DNA of 64,000 bases from Cupriavidus necator. GTDB taxonomy: Bacteria > Pseudomonadota > Gammaproteobacteria > Burkholderiales > Burkholderiaceae. Shown here piece after piece: positions 18,422-26,151 of this stretch (the first letter of the stretch is position 1; each line of letters opens with the position of its first letter). The notes under the pieces are model-generated. The model saw nothing but the letters and a program-made list of their open reading frames with translations. It was not told the origin of the DNA and did no database searches. The stretch lies in contig CP074382.1 in NCBI GenBank assembly GCA_022041995.1, positions 620,001 through 684,000 of the forward strand, in the 5' to 3' direction. Made by a program: the position numbers and the translations under genes.

Positions 18422-18560
18422 TGTCCTTATCTTGGGTGGATTGGGCCGGCTCCCCCCTAACTCGAGAAGAGTCGGGAAACGAAACTCACAGACCGCCTGC
18501 CTCAGGAAATTACGCTTGTATCGGTCTAGTTCGTCGAGCGGGCGACGACTAAGCCATCAG

Positions 18561-19010
18561 CCTTCCAAGTTGTAGACATTTTTCATATGGTGGAACGTCC
18601 TCAATGGGCCAACACGCTGATTTTGCCATGCTCTTTGCTGGGGAGGGCAAATTCACACAGCCACGAGCAACGGCCAAAGTTCATCCCTACTCCAGGGAAG
18701 GACCTATGGTATCAAGCGCGAAATGTGGAATCTGTGCGCCTCCTCCTAAAAGTTCAGCGAGGCCTCTAATCTTTCGGACAGTTTTCCCAGCCTCTCGTGG
18801 ACCTCTCGATCGTAAGTATGCCGGTTGTAGCGCCCTGGGCACCTGGAAACATATTCCCGAGGAATCTGAGCATTGTGTGCGCCATACGCCACATGCCGTG
18901 CGTCGCCCAGCGCATGACAGTTAGCCGCGGCCCATTGGATTCCGGCCGAGTCTTGGAATACGGCTGATGCCGGGAGCACACGGTGATATGTGACACAAAA
19001 AACTCCACGG
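18561..19010. other. No recognisable gene
   Basis: Upstream region of the broken operon. Short frames on both strands lack family features. It probably contains the operon promoter, but I cannot point to clear -35/-10 boxes. Confidence 0.4.
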
Positions 19011-19013
19011 ATT

Positions 19014-19152
19014 GCCCCGCATTAACCGCCCGCCGCAGCCAGGCGGGCATCTCCCCCTGCCCGTGCCAGCTCAGCCCCTCGGCGTTGCGGTGCCAGGCCA
19101 CGGGCGTCGGGGGTGGCGGCGGTGGCGGCGGCTCGAAGCACCCCTGCCGCAT
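19014..19152 (-). pseudogene. H-NS-like C-terminal fragment
   Basis: The reverse strand reads a proline run, then PVAWHRNAEGLSWHGQGEMPAWLRR and AVNAGQSVEFF, resembling the C-terminal DNA-binding tail of H-NS-like proteins (W-x-G-x-G-x-x-P-x-W and AG-S---F). The frame then runs on into unrelated sequence, so the true stop is lost. It lies next to the KfrA-like remnant; both kinds of gene are common on plasmids. Weak assignment. Confidence 0.35.
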
Positions 19153-19167
19153 CTAGCTGTTCCAGCG

Positions 19168-20052
19168 TCAGCCTCGGCCATTTGGCCCTGGCTCCAGCGG
19201 ATCGCTGCCGTCCGCTCTGTTTTTGTGGTCATCGCTGCTATCAATGCTGTCGTGGCTGTCCTCCGGGTGAAGGGCCGGGGCCGATCCGGGCTGTGCTTCG
19301 CCCTGCGCTTCGCCCGCTTCATCCGGCGCCGCCGGGGCTTGGCCACCGGCCTTGCGCCGCCGCCCACGCCCGTCACCCCGTTCGTGCAGCGCCCCGCGCA
19401 ATTCTTCCAGCAGCTGACGCGCGAGCGCCGCCTAAGCTTCGGCGCGCTCGGCGCGTCGTTGCGCTGCTGCCAGCTCGGTGCTCAGCCGCTCCCGCTCAAG
19501 GGTCTGCCGGCCTTGTGCCTGTTCGGTCGCGGCAAGCCGGTCCGTCAATGCAGCGGCCTGGGCCTCAAGCCGGGCGCGGACCTCGGCCTGCGCCACGGCG
19601 GCGTCGCGGGCCTCGCTGCGCGCTGCCGCCAGTTCGCCGCGCAATTCTTCCGCGGTGCGCTCGCTCTTCTGGCGGGCCGTGCGTTCCTGGTCGAGCTCAC
19701 GCAGCGCGCGCCGCTCGCTCGCCTCGGCGCGCTCCTGCGCAATGCCTACCTGCTCGCGAGCGCGCTCGAGCTCCGTCGAGAATTGGGTGCGCAGTTCCGC
19801 CAGCTCGCGCCCCGCCGCCTCCAGTTCCCCCCGCCCCGCTTCCCAGCGCGCCCGCGTCGCGTCGTGCACCTGGCGCGTCTCGCCCAGCTGCGCCGAAAGC
19901 GCCAGCGCATCCTCGCGCGCGGCCGCAGTCTCGGCGCGCGCGGCGTCCCGCTCGGCCTCGGCCCCATTCGCCGCGTCGCGGGCTTCCAATTTGGCCAGGG
20001 AGTTGCGACCTGCATGATTGCATTGGCCTTCAAGACTGAAGGTCATGAGCAA
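19168..20052 (-). pseudogene. KfrA-like plasmid coiled-coil protein, N-terminus missing, internal stop
   Basis: A long Ala/Glu/Arg coiled coil (EARDAANGAEAERDAARAET through LAAAQRRAERAEA) runs from ~20000 to 19435. An in-frame TAG at 19432-19434 interrupts it, after which the same frame continues AALARQLLEELRGALHERGDG to a polar tail ending GPNGRG at 19168. KfrA proteins of plasmids have an N-terminal DNA-binding domain and a long coiled coil; the DNA-binding domain is not seen, and the first residues (MLMTFSLEGQCNHAG) look like foreign junction sequence. Suggests plasmid ancestry of this segment. Confidence 0.55.
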
Positions 20053-20164
20053 GAAGTCTGGCGCATCCGACGAGCGTGGGGTGTTACCAGGGTCTTGTGC
20101 GTGTTAGCTTCGCACCTCGCCCGAGGGGGTGCCATCAAACGCACATCTAAAGACCCAAGAAACT

Positions 20165-21073
20165 ATGAAAAATCGATTTACCGACAAGGCCGGCCGCCCG
20201 GAACTGGTGGAGTCGCTTGCGTTGCAACGCATGGTCGGGGCCAACATGCTGATGGCCGAAGCTTTGGCCGACATTGTCGATGTTTATGACGTGAATCCGG
20301 GTGAAACCATCATTGAGCAATTGGACGAGACGACCGACGTCTTCTTTGTCCTGGTAGGCGAGTTCGACGTACTAGTGAACAAGCGTCGCGTTGCCATTTG
20401 CCGCGAGCGTGAATGCGTTGGAGAGATGGCCGCGATAAGGCCCCAACCGCGCTCGGCCACGGTAACCGCAAAGGTCCTCAGCACGGTCGCGAAGCTGACT
20501 GCTGAGCAACTGACGGCACTGGGTTCGGAGTTTCCGGATATCTACCGCCATATTGCCAGGGACCTGGCCCGGCGTGTATCCGAGCGCAACCACCTGATTC
20601 CCGCAGTGCGCGATCGCGCCCGCGTCTTCGTCATCTGCTCGACCGAGGCGCTGGCGGTTGGTCGAGCCATCACCGCGGCTGTGGAGCATGACAAGTTCGA
20701 CGTCAAGCTATGGACTGACGGTGTCTTTAAAGTCACGAACTACACACTTGAGGATCTGGAACGCGAACTCAACACATCGGACTTCGCCATTGCCATCGCG
20801 CACCCAGATGACAAGTTGACATGGCGGGAGGAGGACTGGCCAGCGCCACGGGACAACGTTGTGCTGGAGCTCGGCATGTTTATTGGGCGGCTCGGCCGCA
20901 ACCGCGCCATCCTCATGGAGCCGCGCGGGACGAAGGTAAAGCTTCCAAGTGACATGGCCGGCATTACTACTGTTGGCTACAAGCTAGCTTCGGGATCAGA
21001 AATCGACTCCGCCTTGGCTCCCGCCATCGAGAAGGTGCGACGACACATCGAATCAGTCGGGGTAATCCGGTAA
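20165..21073 (+). CDS. pycTIR: Pycsar effector: cyclic-nucleotide-binding domain fused to TIR (PycTIR)
   Basis: 302 residues. Residues ~25-120 form a cyclic nucleotide-binding domain with a phosphate-binding cassette (VGEMAAIRPQPRSATV; Glu87 and Arg96 contact positions). Residues ~150-300 form a CAP12/PycTIR-type TIR domain (RVFVICSTEALAVGRAI, ELNTSDFAIAIAHPDD, RDNVVLELGMFIGRLGR with the likely catalytic Glu235). In characterised Pycsar systems the effector binds cCMP or cUMP made during phage infection and its TIR domain destroys NAD+, stopping the infected cell. The cyclase gene follows 102 bases downstream. The start was taken at MKNRFTDKAG; an in-frame GTG lies 36 bases upstream. No membrane segment. 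Domains are confident; nucleotide specificity cannot be read from sequence. Confidence 0.88.
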   Translation: MKNRFTDKAGRPELVESLALQRMVGANMLMAEALADIVDVYDVNPGETIIEQLDETTDVFFVLVGEFDVLVNKRRVAICRERECVGEMAAIRPQPRSATVTAKVLSTVAKLTAEQLTALGSEFPDIYRHIARDLARRVSERNHLIPAVRDRARVFVICSTEALAVGRAITAAVEHDKFDVKLWTDGVFKVTNYTLEDLERELNTSDFAIAIAHPDDKLTWREEDWPAPRDNVVLELGMFIGRLGRNRAILMEPRGTKVKLPSDMAGITTVGYKLASGSEIDSALAPAIEKVRRHIESVGVIR

Positions 21074-21175
21074 CTGCGCCTGGAAATCTGGCGCCGGGAT
21101 TGGCCACAACAAGGCGACCGCTGCATCCACGCAAACGGATGCAAGGCAGCGCCACGACCGCACTGAAAACAAGAA

Positions 21176-21910
21176 ATGCTTACCACATCGCAAAAACAGG
21201 AAGTAAAGAAGGCGGTTGTACTCGGGCTCGACAACGCCGAAAAGACTTGGAAGAAGATAGGCAGCGAGCTTCTGAAGGAGGGATACGCGTTTGACCATGC
21301 CATAGAGGCACACTTAGAGCCCTCACGCATCCCCGGGCACCCTTTGGTATCTGACAACAATCCGGTTGTCGAGGAGTTCGTCGCGGTGATGGTGGACATG
21401 CGGGATTCCTCGAAGCATCTCAAGACAAGGGTGAACGGCATCGCAATGGAGGGTATCCAGCGAATCTACTTCGAGACATCCGCTCTCTTGCCCGCCGTCG
21501 CAGTGACGACGGGCTTCAGGGAAGGCGTTGTCACTGAGTACCTTGGAGACGGCGCGCTCGTGCTCTTCCCAGTTCAGGTCGGTGACCGCCCGAAGTCGGT
21601 GCGTGCTGCCTACCAGGCTGCGCGAGACTGTGTCGACGACGCCCGGGCCATCATCAATGAAGAGCTCTATCGCCGATACAAGCTTCCATCCATCGACCTT
21701 GGCGCAGGTCTTTCGCTCAGCAAAGCACTAGTGACACTGGTTGGCACGCCCGGCAATCTTCAGCCCAAAGCCATTGGCGAGTGTGTTTGGGAGGCTTCGA
21801 AGCTAAGCGGTGGGAGGAATGCTGTCTTCGTGGCTGAAGGTGTCAAGAAAGCGTGGCCTGCGACACAGGGGGAACGCTACGCTTCCTTCGCGAGACTGTT
21901 AAGGGACTAA
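21176..21910 (+). CDS. pycC: Pyrimidine cyclase PycC (Pycsar)
   Basis: 244 residues, a single class III nucleotidyl cyclase domain. Metal-binding aspartates are visible in VMVDMRDSSKHLK (Asp74) and EYLGDGALVLFP (Asp125), followed by the dimer strand LGAGLSLSKALVTLVG and a C-terminal AIGECVWEASKLSGG helix. Pycsar cyclases have this size and lack fused sensor or membrane domains, unlike housekeeping adenylate cyclases. Pairing with an adjacent CNB-TIR effector makes the PycC call strong. Expected reaction: CTP or UTP to cCMP or cUMP on phage sensing. The ribosome site upstream (AACAAGAA) is weak. Confidence 0.88.
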   Translation: MLTTSQKQEVKKAVVLGLDNAEKTWKKIGSELLKEGYAFDHAIEAHLEPSRIPGHPLVSDNNPVVEEFVAVMVDMRDSSKHLKTRVNGIAMEGIQRIYFETSALLPAVAVTTGFREGVVTEYLGDGALVLFPVQVGDRPKSVRAAYQAARDCVDDARAIINEELYRRYKLPSIDLGAGLSLSKALVTLVGTPGNLQPKAIGECVWEASKLSGGRNAVFVAEGVKKAWPATQGERYASFARLLRD

Positions 21911-22357
21911 GCGGCTACAAGGTGTTGACGCAATAGCCCACTGGAGCGCGACGCTGGCATTCCCCGCACCCGCGTCCGACGGGGTCAGTAGTAAACCCTC
22001 GTCGCGCTCGCTGGGGTGGCTTTGATTTTGGTGCAATTTACGACGGTTTGCGAACCTAGGTTTGGTGCGGGCTTTTTTGTTGATGACCGGAGAATCCACC
22101 CGTGCGTTGGCGATGCCCCAGAGCAACTCCAATACCCGGAAGTCTCGCGCAAACGCCCGCTCGCGCGATGTGACCGGCTCGTCTTCCAGGTGCCGCCGAA
22201 AGCAGCACAACGCGCTCAGGTAGGCCGGATGCAACGTCAGCACGGTGAACTGCGGAAAGAGCAGGTCCTGCAGCACGCCGCCAGGCCCACGGAATCCCAG
22301 CGGATCGATCGCCTGTGCGGCGCGCTCCAGCACTACGTATTCGGTAAATTTCATCAT
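21911..22357 (-). CDS. Unknown protein, possibly truncated at the 3' end
   Basis: The first ~97 residues from the ATGATG at 22357 (MMKFTEYVVLERAAQAIDPL, GVLQDLLFPQFTVLTLHPAYLSALCCF, FARDFRVLELLWGIANA) look like a genuine conserved protein start: hydrophobic periodicity, Leu/Phe-rich, no signal peptide. After ~22065 the reading (INKKARTKPRFANRR) becomes low-quality and has no natural end, so the gene is probably fused to foreign DNA there. I do not recognise the family. It runs towards the Pycsar cyclase. Frames further upstream on this strand are not supported. Confidence 0.4.
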
Positions 22358-22847
22358 TGTCGTCTGCCGTACCCGGAGGATCTGGCTGGTGTGTCGCCGG
22401 CCACCGGGTCTTTCCTGATGATGGGATGCTGCACCACCACGTCGCATGCCAACGTTCCTCAACGGCGCCAGGACGCATGTGCTGGACCCTACCGTAGTGG
22501 GGCATGGCACCGTCGTTCGTCGCCAGATGCAGCAACGGCCATCGTAGATGCCGATCTGCGCATCGCGTGCGCAGATCCGGCTCCGGATTCTAGCCCGCTG
22601 TGCCGCGACAAAGTGCTGCATTAGGCTCATATGTCGGCGATCCGTTGCGGAATCTGAACTGCAGCGGACATGCTGAGTCTCAAATGTGGTTGTATAGCAA
22701 AGTAATCTTGGGTGATGACATTGCAATGCGGCGCTTGATCAATTATGATCATCGCACTGGAGTTGCTAACGCGTTCGCAATGCGGGTTGCTATGCATTCC
22801 AAGCCGTTTTTCAAATCCTCCCCCCTGCTGAGGTGAAAGCCGAAAGC

Positions 22848-23025
22848 CTGCGGGAGGTCCAGTCCGAATGGACCGGAAAGGCTTAGTTTATAGCGGGGTG
22901 TCCAGCTCCAAAAGCTAAGCGCCGCCTTGGCGACCTGCGCCGAGGTCCCACCGGGAGTGGGATATCCAAGAGAGGCCCCCGCGACCTATTCCTGAACGCC
23001 CCCTCTCCGCAGGGGGCGTTTACTT
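22848..23025 (+). ncRNA. Candidate structured RNA with intrinsic terminator
   Basis: A closing stem GCGGG (22850-22854) / CCCGC (22978-22982) encloses four further hairpins: GGTCCA/TGGACC (22856-22874), GCTTAG/CTAAGC (22881-22920), GACCT/AGGTC (22932-22947) and TCCCAC/GTGGGA (22946-22962; the last two compete by two bases). A strong terminator follows 12 bases later. No ORF fits, and I cannot match it to a known RNA class. Confidence 0.4.
22995..23020. terminator. Bidirectional rho-independent terminator
   Basis: AACGCCCCCT / AGGGGGCGTT, 10-bp perfect stem with six-base loop CTCCGC, followed by TACTTTTCT. It serves the candidate RNA on the plus strand and the gene ending at 23028 on the minus strand. 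Confidence 0.8.
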
Positions 23026-23027
23026 TT

Positions 23028-23624
23028 CTACTTCTTCTTGCCTTTCCCCTTGCCTTTGCCGGGCTTCGGCTCGGGCTCGCGATGGTCTCGATCCTCCCAC
23101 TTGGCTGCCAAGATGCGCGAGACCTTGTACGATTTTTTCCGGAACGGCTTGTCGTATTCGATGTCCTCGGGGTACGCCGTTTCGACGCGAATCATAATGT
23201 GTTTCTGGTCGCCTTCAGACTTGAGCCGCTCCATTCGCAGTATCACGTTGTACTCAATCTTCGTAGGCGGTTCACCATCGACGTCGTCGACCAACTCCAC
23301 CTGCAGAAAATTTCCACCGGCCGCCTGCCATAGGCTCGTCTCGCCCTGCAACAGGTCGATCAGGATTTGCGGCAAGTACGAAGACAGCCGATGGCGTTGC
23401 TCACAGAACATCCGTAGCTTCGCACCATCCTTGATTTCATGCCCGGTCGTCACCTGCTCGCCCGCGCGCGGCGTCCTGCTGTAGCAGTGGTTCGTGTACG
23501 AAACCCTCACCGGCACTTTGGCGATGTTGCCCCGCACCAGCACCGGGACAGTGTGCCTGGTGGGCGCAAGATGCGTGATGTCGTAGAACGCTTCTCCAAC
23601 ACGGATGAGAGTGGGTTCGATCAT
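23028..23624 (-). CDS. Uncharacterised protein with basic C-terminal tail
   Basis: 198 residues from the ATG giving MIEPTLIRVGEAFYD. Beta-rich body (VPVLVRGNIAKVPVRVSYTN, then a possible zinc-like Cys/His set NHCYSR..RMFCEQRHRLSSYLP), ending in the lysine/glycine-rich tail PKPGKGKGKGKKK. I recall similar proteins annotated as stationary phase growth adaptation protein, but I would not rely on that name. It may act on nucleic acid given the basic tail. Divergent from a small Gly/Lys-rich gene at 23863, and its end faces the candidate RNA across a shared terminator. Confidence 0.65.
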   Translation of the reverse strand: MIEPTLIRVGEAFYDITHLAPTRHTVPVLVRGNIAKVPVRVSYTNHCYSRTPRAGEQVTTGHEIKDGAKLRMFCEQRHRLSSYLPQILIDLLQGETSLWQAAGGNFLQVELVDDVDGEPPTKIEYNVILRMERLKSEGDQKHIMIRVETAYPEDIEYDKPFRKKSYKVSRILAAKWEDRDHREPEPKPGKGKGKGKKK

Positions 23625-23862
23625 ATGGACAGGTAGTGGCAGACGCGCATTATGCCTTTTGGCGCGCTCGTCTCCCGGCATTTCAACTGCCGCTTACCGC
23701 CACCACCTCCCACGGTCGTACGAAAGCAACATCATTTCCTGTTCGGCTACCTACCGTGCGCTTTGTTTTCGGTAAGAAATCGGGACTAGTTGGCGCCGAG
23801 CCCGTCGGAGAATCCCCTCACCGCCCAACGGTGAACGGCAACTTGAGGCAAGGAGAAGCATC

Positions 23863-24111
23863 ATGGCAGGCAAAGGCAGTAGCGGTGGCAAGGGCGGATC
23901 GGCGGGCAAGGGCGGCGGCAAGATCGGCAAAGAGCAAGGTCATCAAGGCGGAGGCAAGCTTTCGCACATGACCCTGGCAGGGATCGATGACCGCTCCCGC
24001 TATCTCAACGATCAGAACGATGTTCTATTGGGCCCGGGGCTTGCTGGAAAGGCCCGCGACGGCCCCGGCACTGGCAAGAAGGGCAGCCACTTAAATGTAC
24101 TTGAGCATTAG
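23863..24111 (+). CDS. Small Gly/Lys-rich protein
   Basis: 82 residues, MAGKGSSGGKGGSAGKGGG followed by KIGKEQGHQGGGKLSHMTLAGIDDRSRYLNDQNDVLLGPGL. A disordered Gly/Lys/Ser N-terminus, then a short ordered segment. A strong ribosome site AAGGAG lies eight bases before the ATG. Both this and the divergent neighbour at 23028 carry Gly/Lys-rich tracts, so they may be a functional pair. The stop lies just before an IS3 element, and the C-terminus (GTGKKGSHLNVLEH) seems natural. Function unknown. Confidence 0.6.
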   Translation: MAGKGSSGGKGGSAGKGGGKIGKEQGHQGGGKLSHMTLAGIDDRSRYLNDQNDVLLGPGLAGKARDGPGTGKKGSHLNVLEH

Positions 24112-24216
24112 CCATGCCGCGCGAGAGGTGGTGCCGGAATTTCGGACAGCCGGAAAAGTGGAAGAGCTGGGGCCTGAGCCGGCCATAATGGCGGGCAGAA
24201 AGGACCTCTCAATAAG

Positions 24217-24525
24217 ATGACGAAACGAAGCAGGCGGACCCACTCGGCGGGGTTGAAGGCGAAAGTAGCACTGTCCGCGCTCAAGGGCGACAAGACGTTG
24301 GCAGAGCTGGCCCAGCAGTATGAGGTGCACCCCAGCCAGATCACAGCCTGGAAGCAGCAGTTGGTCGAACATGCGGCGGACTTGTTCGGTGGCGGCAAGG
24401 AGAACGCGGGCGAGCCGCCTGTGGATCTGAAGGTGCTGCACGCCAAGATCGGCCAATTGGCGCTGGAGAACGATTTTTTGTCCGGCGCGCTCAGCAAGGC
24501 CGGCCTGCTGAGCGCAAAGCGATGA
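24217..24525 (+). CDS. IS3-family transposase OrfA
   Basis: 102 residues with the helix-turn-helix (KGDKTLAELAQQYEVHPSQITAWKQQL) and a following leucine-rich helix (LKVLHAKIGQLALENDFLSGAL). It ends four bases into orfB (overlap ATGA at 24522-24525), so translation of orfB is coupled and a -1 shift could give a fusion. Different subgroup from the IS3 remnant at 2567. Confidence 0.9.
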   Translation: MTKRSRRTHSAGLKAKVALSALKGDKTLAELAQQYEVHPSQITAWKQQLVEHAADLFGGGKENAGEPPVDLKVLHAKIGQLALENDFLSGALSKAGLLSAKR

Positions 24526-25352
24526 TCGACCGCGAGCACGCGCTGCCGGTGAGTCGGCGGGTCAGGCTGGTCGGCATTGCACGATCCAGCGCGTACTACC
24601 AGCCACAGCCAGTCTGCGAGGCCGATCTGGAGCGGATGCGCCGAATCGACGAACTGCATCTGGAGCATCCCTTTGCCGGAGCCCGCATGCTGGCGCGCCT
24701 GTTACGCCGGGAAGGCATCCAGGTCGGCCGCCGGCACGTGGGCACGCTGATGAAGCGCATGGGCATCGAGGCGCTGTACCGGCGGCCCAACACGAGCCGC
24801 AAGCACGCGGCGCACAAGATCTGGCCGTACCTGCTGCGCGACCGCAAGATCGACCGGGCCAACCAGGTGTGGGCGCTGGACACGACCTACATCCCGATGG
24901 CACGGGGCTTTGTGTACCTGACGGCGGTGGTGGACTGGGCCAGCCGCCGGGTGCTGGCCTACCGGGTGGCGATCACGCTGGAGAGCTGCCATGCCGTCGA
25001 GGCAATCGAGGAAGCCTTGGCCAGGTACGGGCATCCGGAGATCGTCAATACGGACCAGGGCAGCCAATTCACCGCGACAGACTTCACCGACGCCGTGCTC
25101 GGGCGCGGCATTGCACTGTCGATGGATGGCAAGGGCAGTTGGCGCGACAACGTGTTCGTCGAGCGCCTGTGGCGCAGCGTCAAGTACGAGGAGGTCTACC
25201 TGAAAGCCTACGATTCAGTCAGCCATGCGCGCCACTCCATCGCTGACTACCTGACTTGGTACAACCAGCGACGGCCTCATTCCAGTCTGGCTGACCAGAC
25301 TCCGGACGAGGCATACTTCGCTACGCTGCCAGCGATCAAATCGGCAGCTTGA
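24522..25352 (+). CDS. IS3-family transposase OrfB
   Basis: 276 residues, retroviral-integrase-like DDE domain: VWALDTTYIPM (first Asp), IVNTDQGSQFTATDF (second Asp), VFVERLWRSVKYEEVYL (Glu). N-terminal HTH_21-like helices (HPFAGARMLARLLRREG). Full length with the normal C-terminal RRPHSSLADQTPDEAYF. Probably functional with OrfA. Confidence 0.92.
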   Translation: MIDREHALPVSRRVRLVGIARSSAYYQPQPVCEADLERMRRIDELHLEHPFAGARMLARLLRREGIQVGRRHVGTLMKRMGIEALYRRPNTSRKHAAHKIWPYLLRDRKIDRANQVWALDTTYIPMARGFVYLTAVVDWASRRVLAYRVAITLESCHAVEAIEEALARYGHPEIVNTDQGSQFTATDFTDAVLGRGIALSMDGKGSWRDNVFVERLWRSVKYEEVYLKAYDSVSHARHSIADYLTWYNQRRPHSSLADQTPDEAYFATLPAIKSAA

Positions 25353-25416
25353 CCACCTCAGCGCCTCCACTTAAAAATCCGGATTCCCTGTCCGAACAAA
25401 CGAAGCCACCTCTCAT

Positions 25417-25857
25417 CTATTTCAATTCACATTGCATGCAGAGCCCTGGCGGCATCCCCGCTGACGTTAAGGTATGCGAGGTCCGTACACTTACAGGGAG
25501 GGTGATCGCAGATACGAGGGAAAAGCCGTAGCGAGAAAAGAAGCCGGGGCACTTTGCCGTGGCAAGTACCGCGCGTTCGCACCCCTCTGCACGCGCACGC
25601 ATGAGAACGGCCGAAACCAAGTGCTTCGCAATGCCGCGATTCCGATACTCGCGCAGCACCGCTACTGAACAGACAACCATTACGTCAGCGTGTCTCTTCC
25701 CTCCAGCACAAGCGACAATGCGGCCATCCATCAGCGCAATATGGAACATACCGGGAAGCAACGATGCGTCGTTCGTCAACCCACATTCGTGTAGCACCGT
25801 GGTGATCGCGGGCAGGTCCGCAGTCGTGGCGGAGCGGATCTGTAAGGCTCTAATCAT
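25417..25857 (-). CDS. GNAT-family N-acetyltransferase
   Basis: 146 residues. The acetyl-CoA-binding motif A is VLREYRNRGIAKHLVSAVL (residues ~75-93), preceded by the beta-4 strand MVVCSVAV and followed by CPGFFSRYGF, the usual end of the fold. Substrate cannot be told; overall size and the FFSRYGF ending recall the ArgA/ArsN-like small acetyltransferases. Isolated gene next to an IS3 end; its C-terminal codons (GMPPGLCMQCELK) run close to the IS border but look natural. Confidence 0.8.
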   Translation of the reverse strand: MIRALQIRSATTADLPAITTVLHECGLTNDASLLPGMFHIALMDGRIVACAGGKRHADVMVVCSVAVLREYRNRGIAKHLVSAVLMRARAEGCERAVLATAKCPGFFSRYGFSLVSAITLPVSVRTSHTLTSAGMPPGLCMQCELK

Positions 25858-26022
25858 TACTGCTCTAAGACGAAGTGCATTCTTCGTAACACACTTACTT
25901 AGTATCCGATGTCGAGCACCACGATACCGCGACGCAGTCTTCTTGCCTACTGTACGATTTCGGCAAAACCCAAATTCAGGGTAAATCCTGAAAAGGGATA
26001 CCTCTCAGGAGGTCTCGACGCC

Positions 26023-26151
26023 TCAGGTCTTGGCGTCTGGACTCGCATCTGCTGCCCATCGCGGCCGTAGCCGCATGATGATGACCAGCACGACCATCTG
26101 CAGAATCGGCACAGTTCGCAAGCAGAGGCTGACGAGGGGACGCGCGCTCAT
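26023..26151 (-). CDS. Possible small membrane protein
   Basis: 42 codons, MSARPLVSLCLRTVPILQMV followed by VLVIIMRLRPRWAADASPDAKT. One strongly hydrophobic segment is flanked by arginines, giving a plausible single-pass small membrane protein. A GAGGAC Shine-Dalgarno-like sequence sits nine bases before the ATG. No family known; could be chance. Confidence 0.3.
   Translation of the reverse strand: MSARPLVSLCLRTVPILQMVVLVIIMRLRPRWAADASPDAKT

Larger units (their letters stand above)
17016..18445 (+). mobile_element. IS4-family insertion sequence, complete copy
   Basis: 1430 bp with perfect 20-bp terminal repeats (CCCAATCCACCCAAGATAAG) and a 6-bp direct repeat CCGGCT on both sides (17010-17015, 18446-18451). 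The 3' 848 bp are repeated at 3636-4483. Confidence 0.9.
16356..18560 (-). pseudogene. TIGR04255-like protein, split by an IS4 element
   Basis: The C-terminal 219 residues (SALRKEYPYLELQNEV to LSMEKVASKR) lie left of the IS. The N-terminal piece (about LSRRPLDELDRYKRNFLRQAVCEFRF and TLLELGG) lies right of it. Removing 17016-18445 and one copy of CCGGCT joins ..LELGGSRPPAQFVSALRKEYP in frame. The layout, an N-terminal strand ending before RPPAQF, a central FFTRVGLRYINAI and a terminal MHAQGFDVFDWAL, is what I recall for the uncharacterised TIGR04255 family. No in-frame ATG is visible: a TGA precedes WLSRRPLD, and an ATG there is out of frame, so a small indel near 18556 is likely. First gene of the operon with the two genes below it. 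Confidence 0.7.
24141..25396 (+). mobile_element. IS3-family insertion sequence, probably complete
   Basis: orfA and orfB are intact. Candidate ends are TTCGGACAG at 24141-24149 and CTGTCCGAA at 25388-25396, with further partial similarity inward (AAGTGGA). Exact boundaries and a target duplication could not be fixed by eye. Confidence 0.7.

Noticed and set aside
19012..20289. 425-codon plus-strand frame across the KfrA-like region
   Set aside because: Composition (Arg/Leu/Pro-rich, no motifs) fits the reverse of an Ala/Glu/Arg coiled coil. It also runs into the Pycsar effector gene in another frame.
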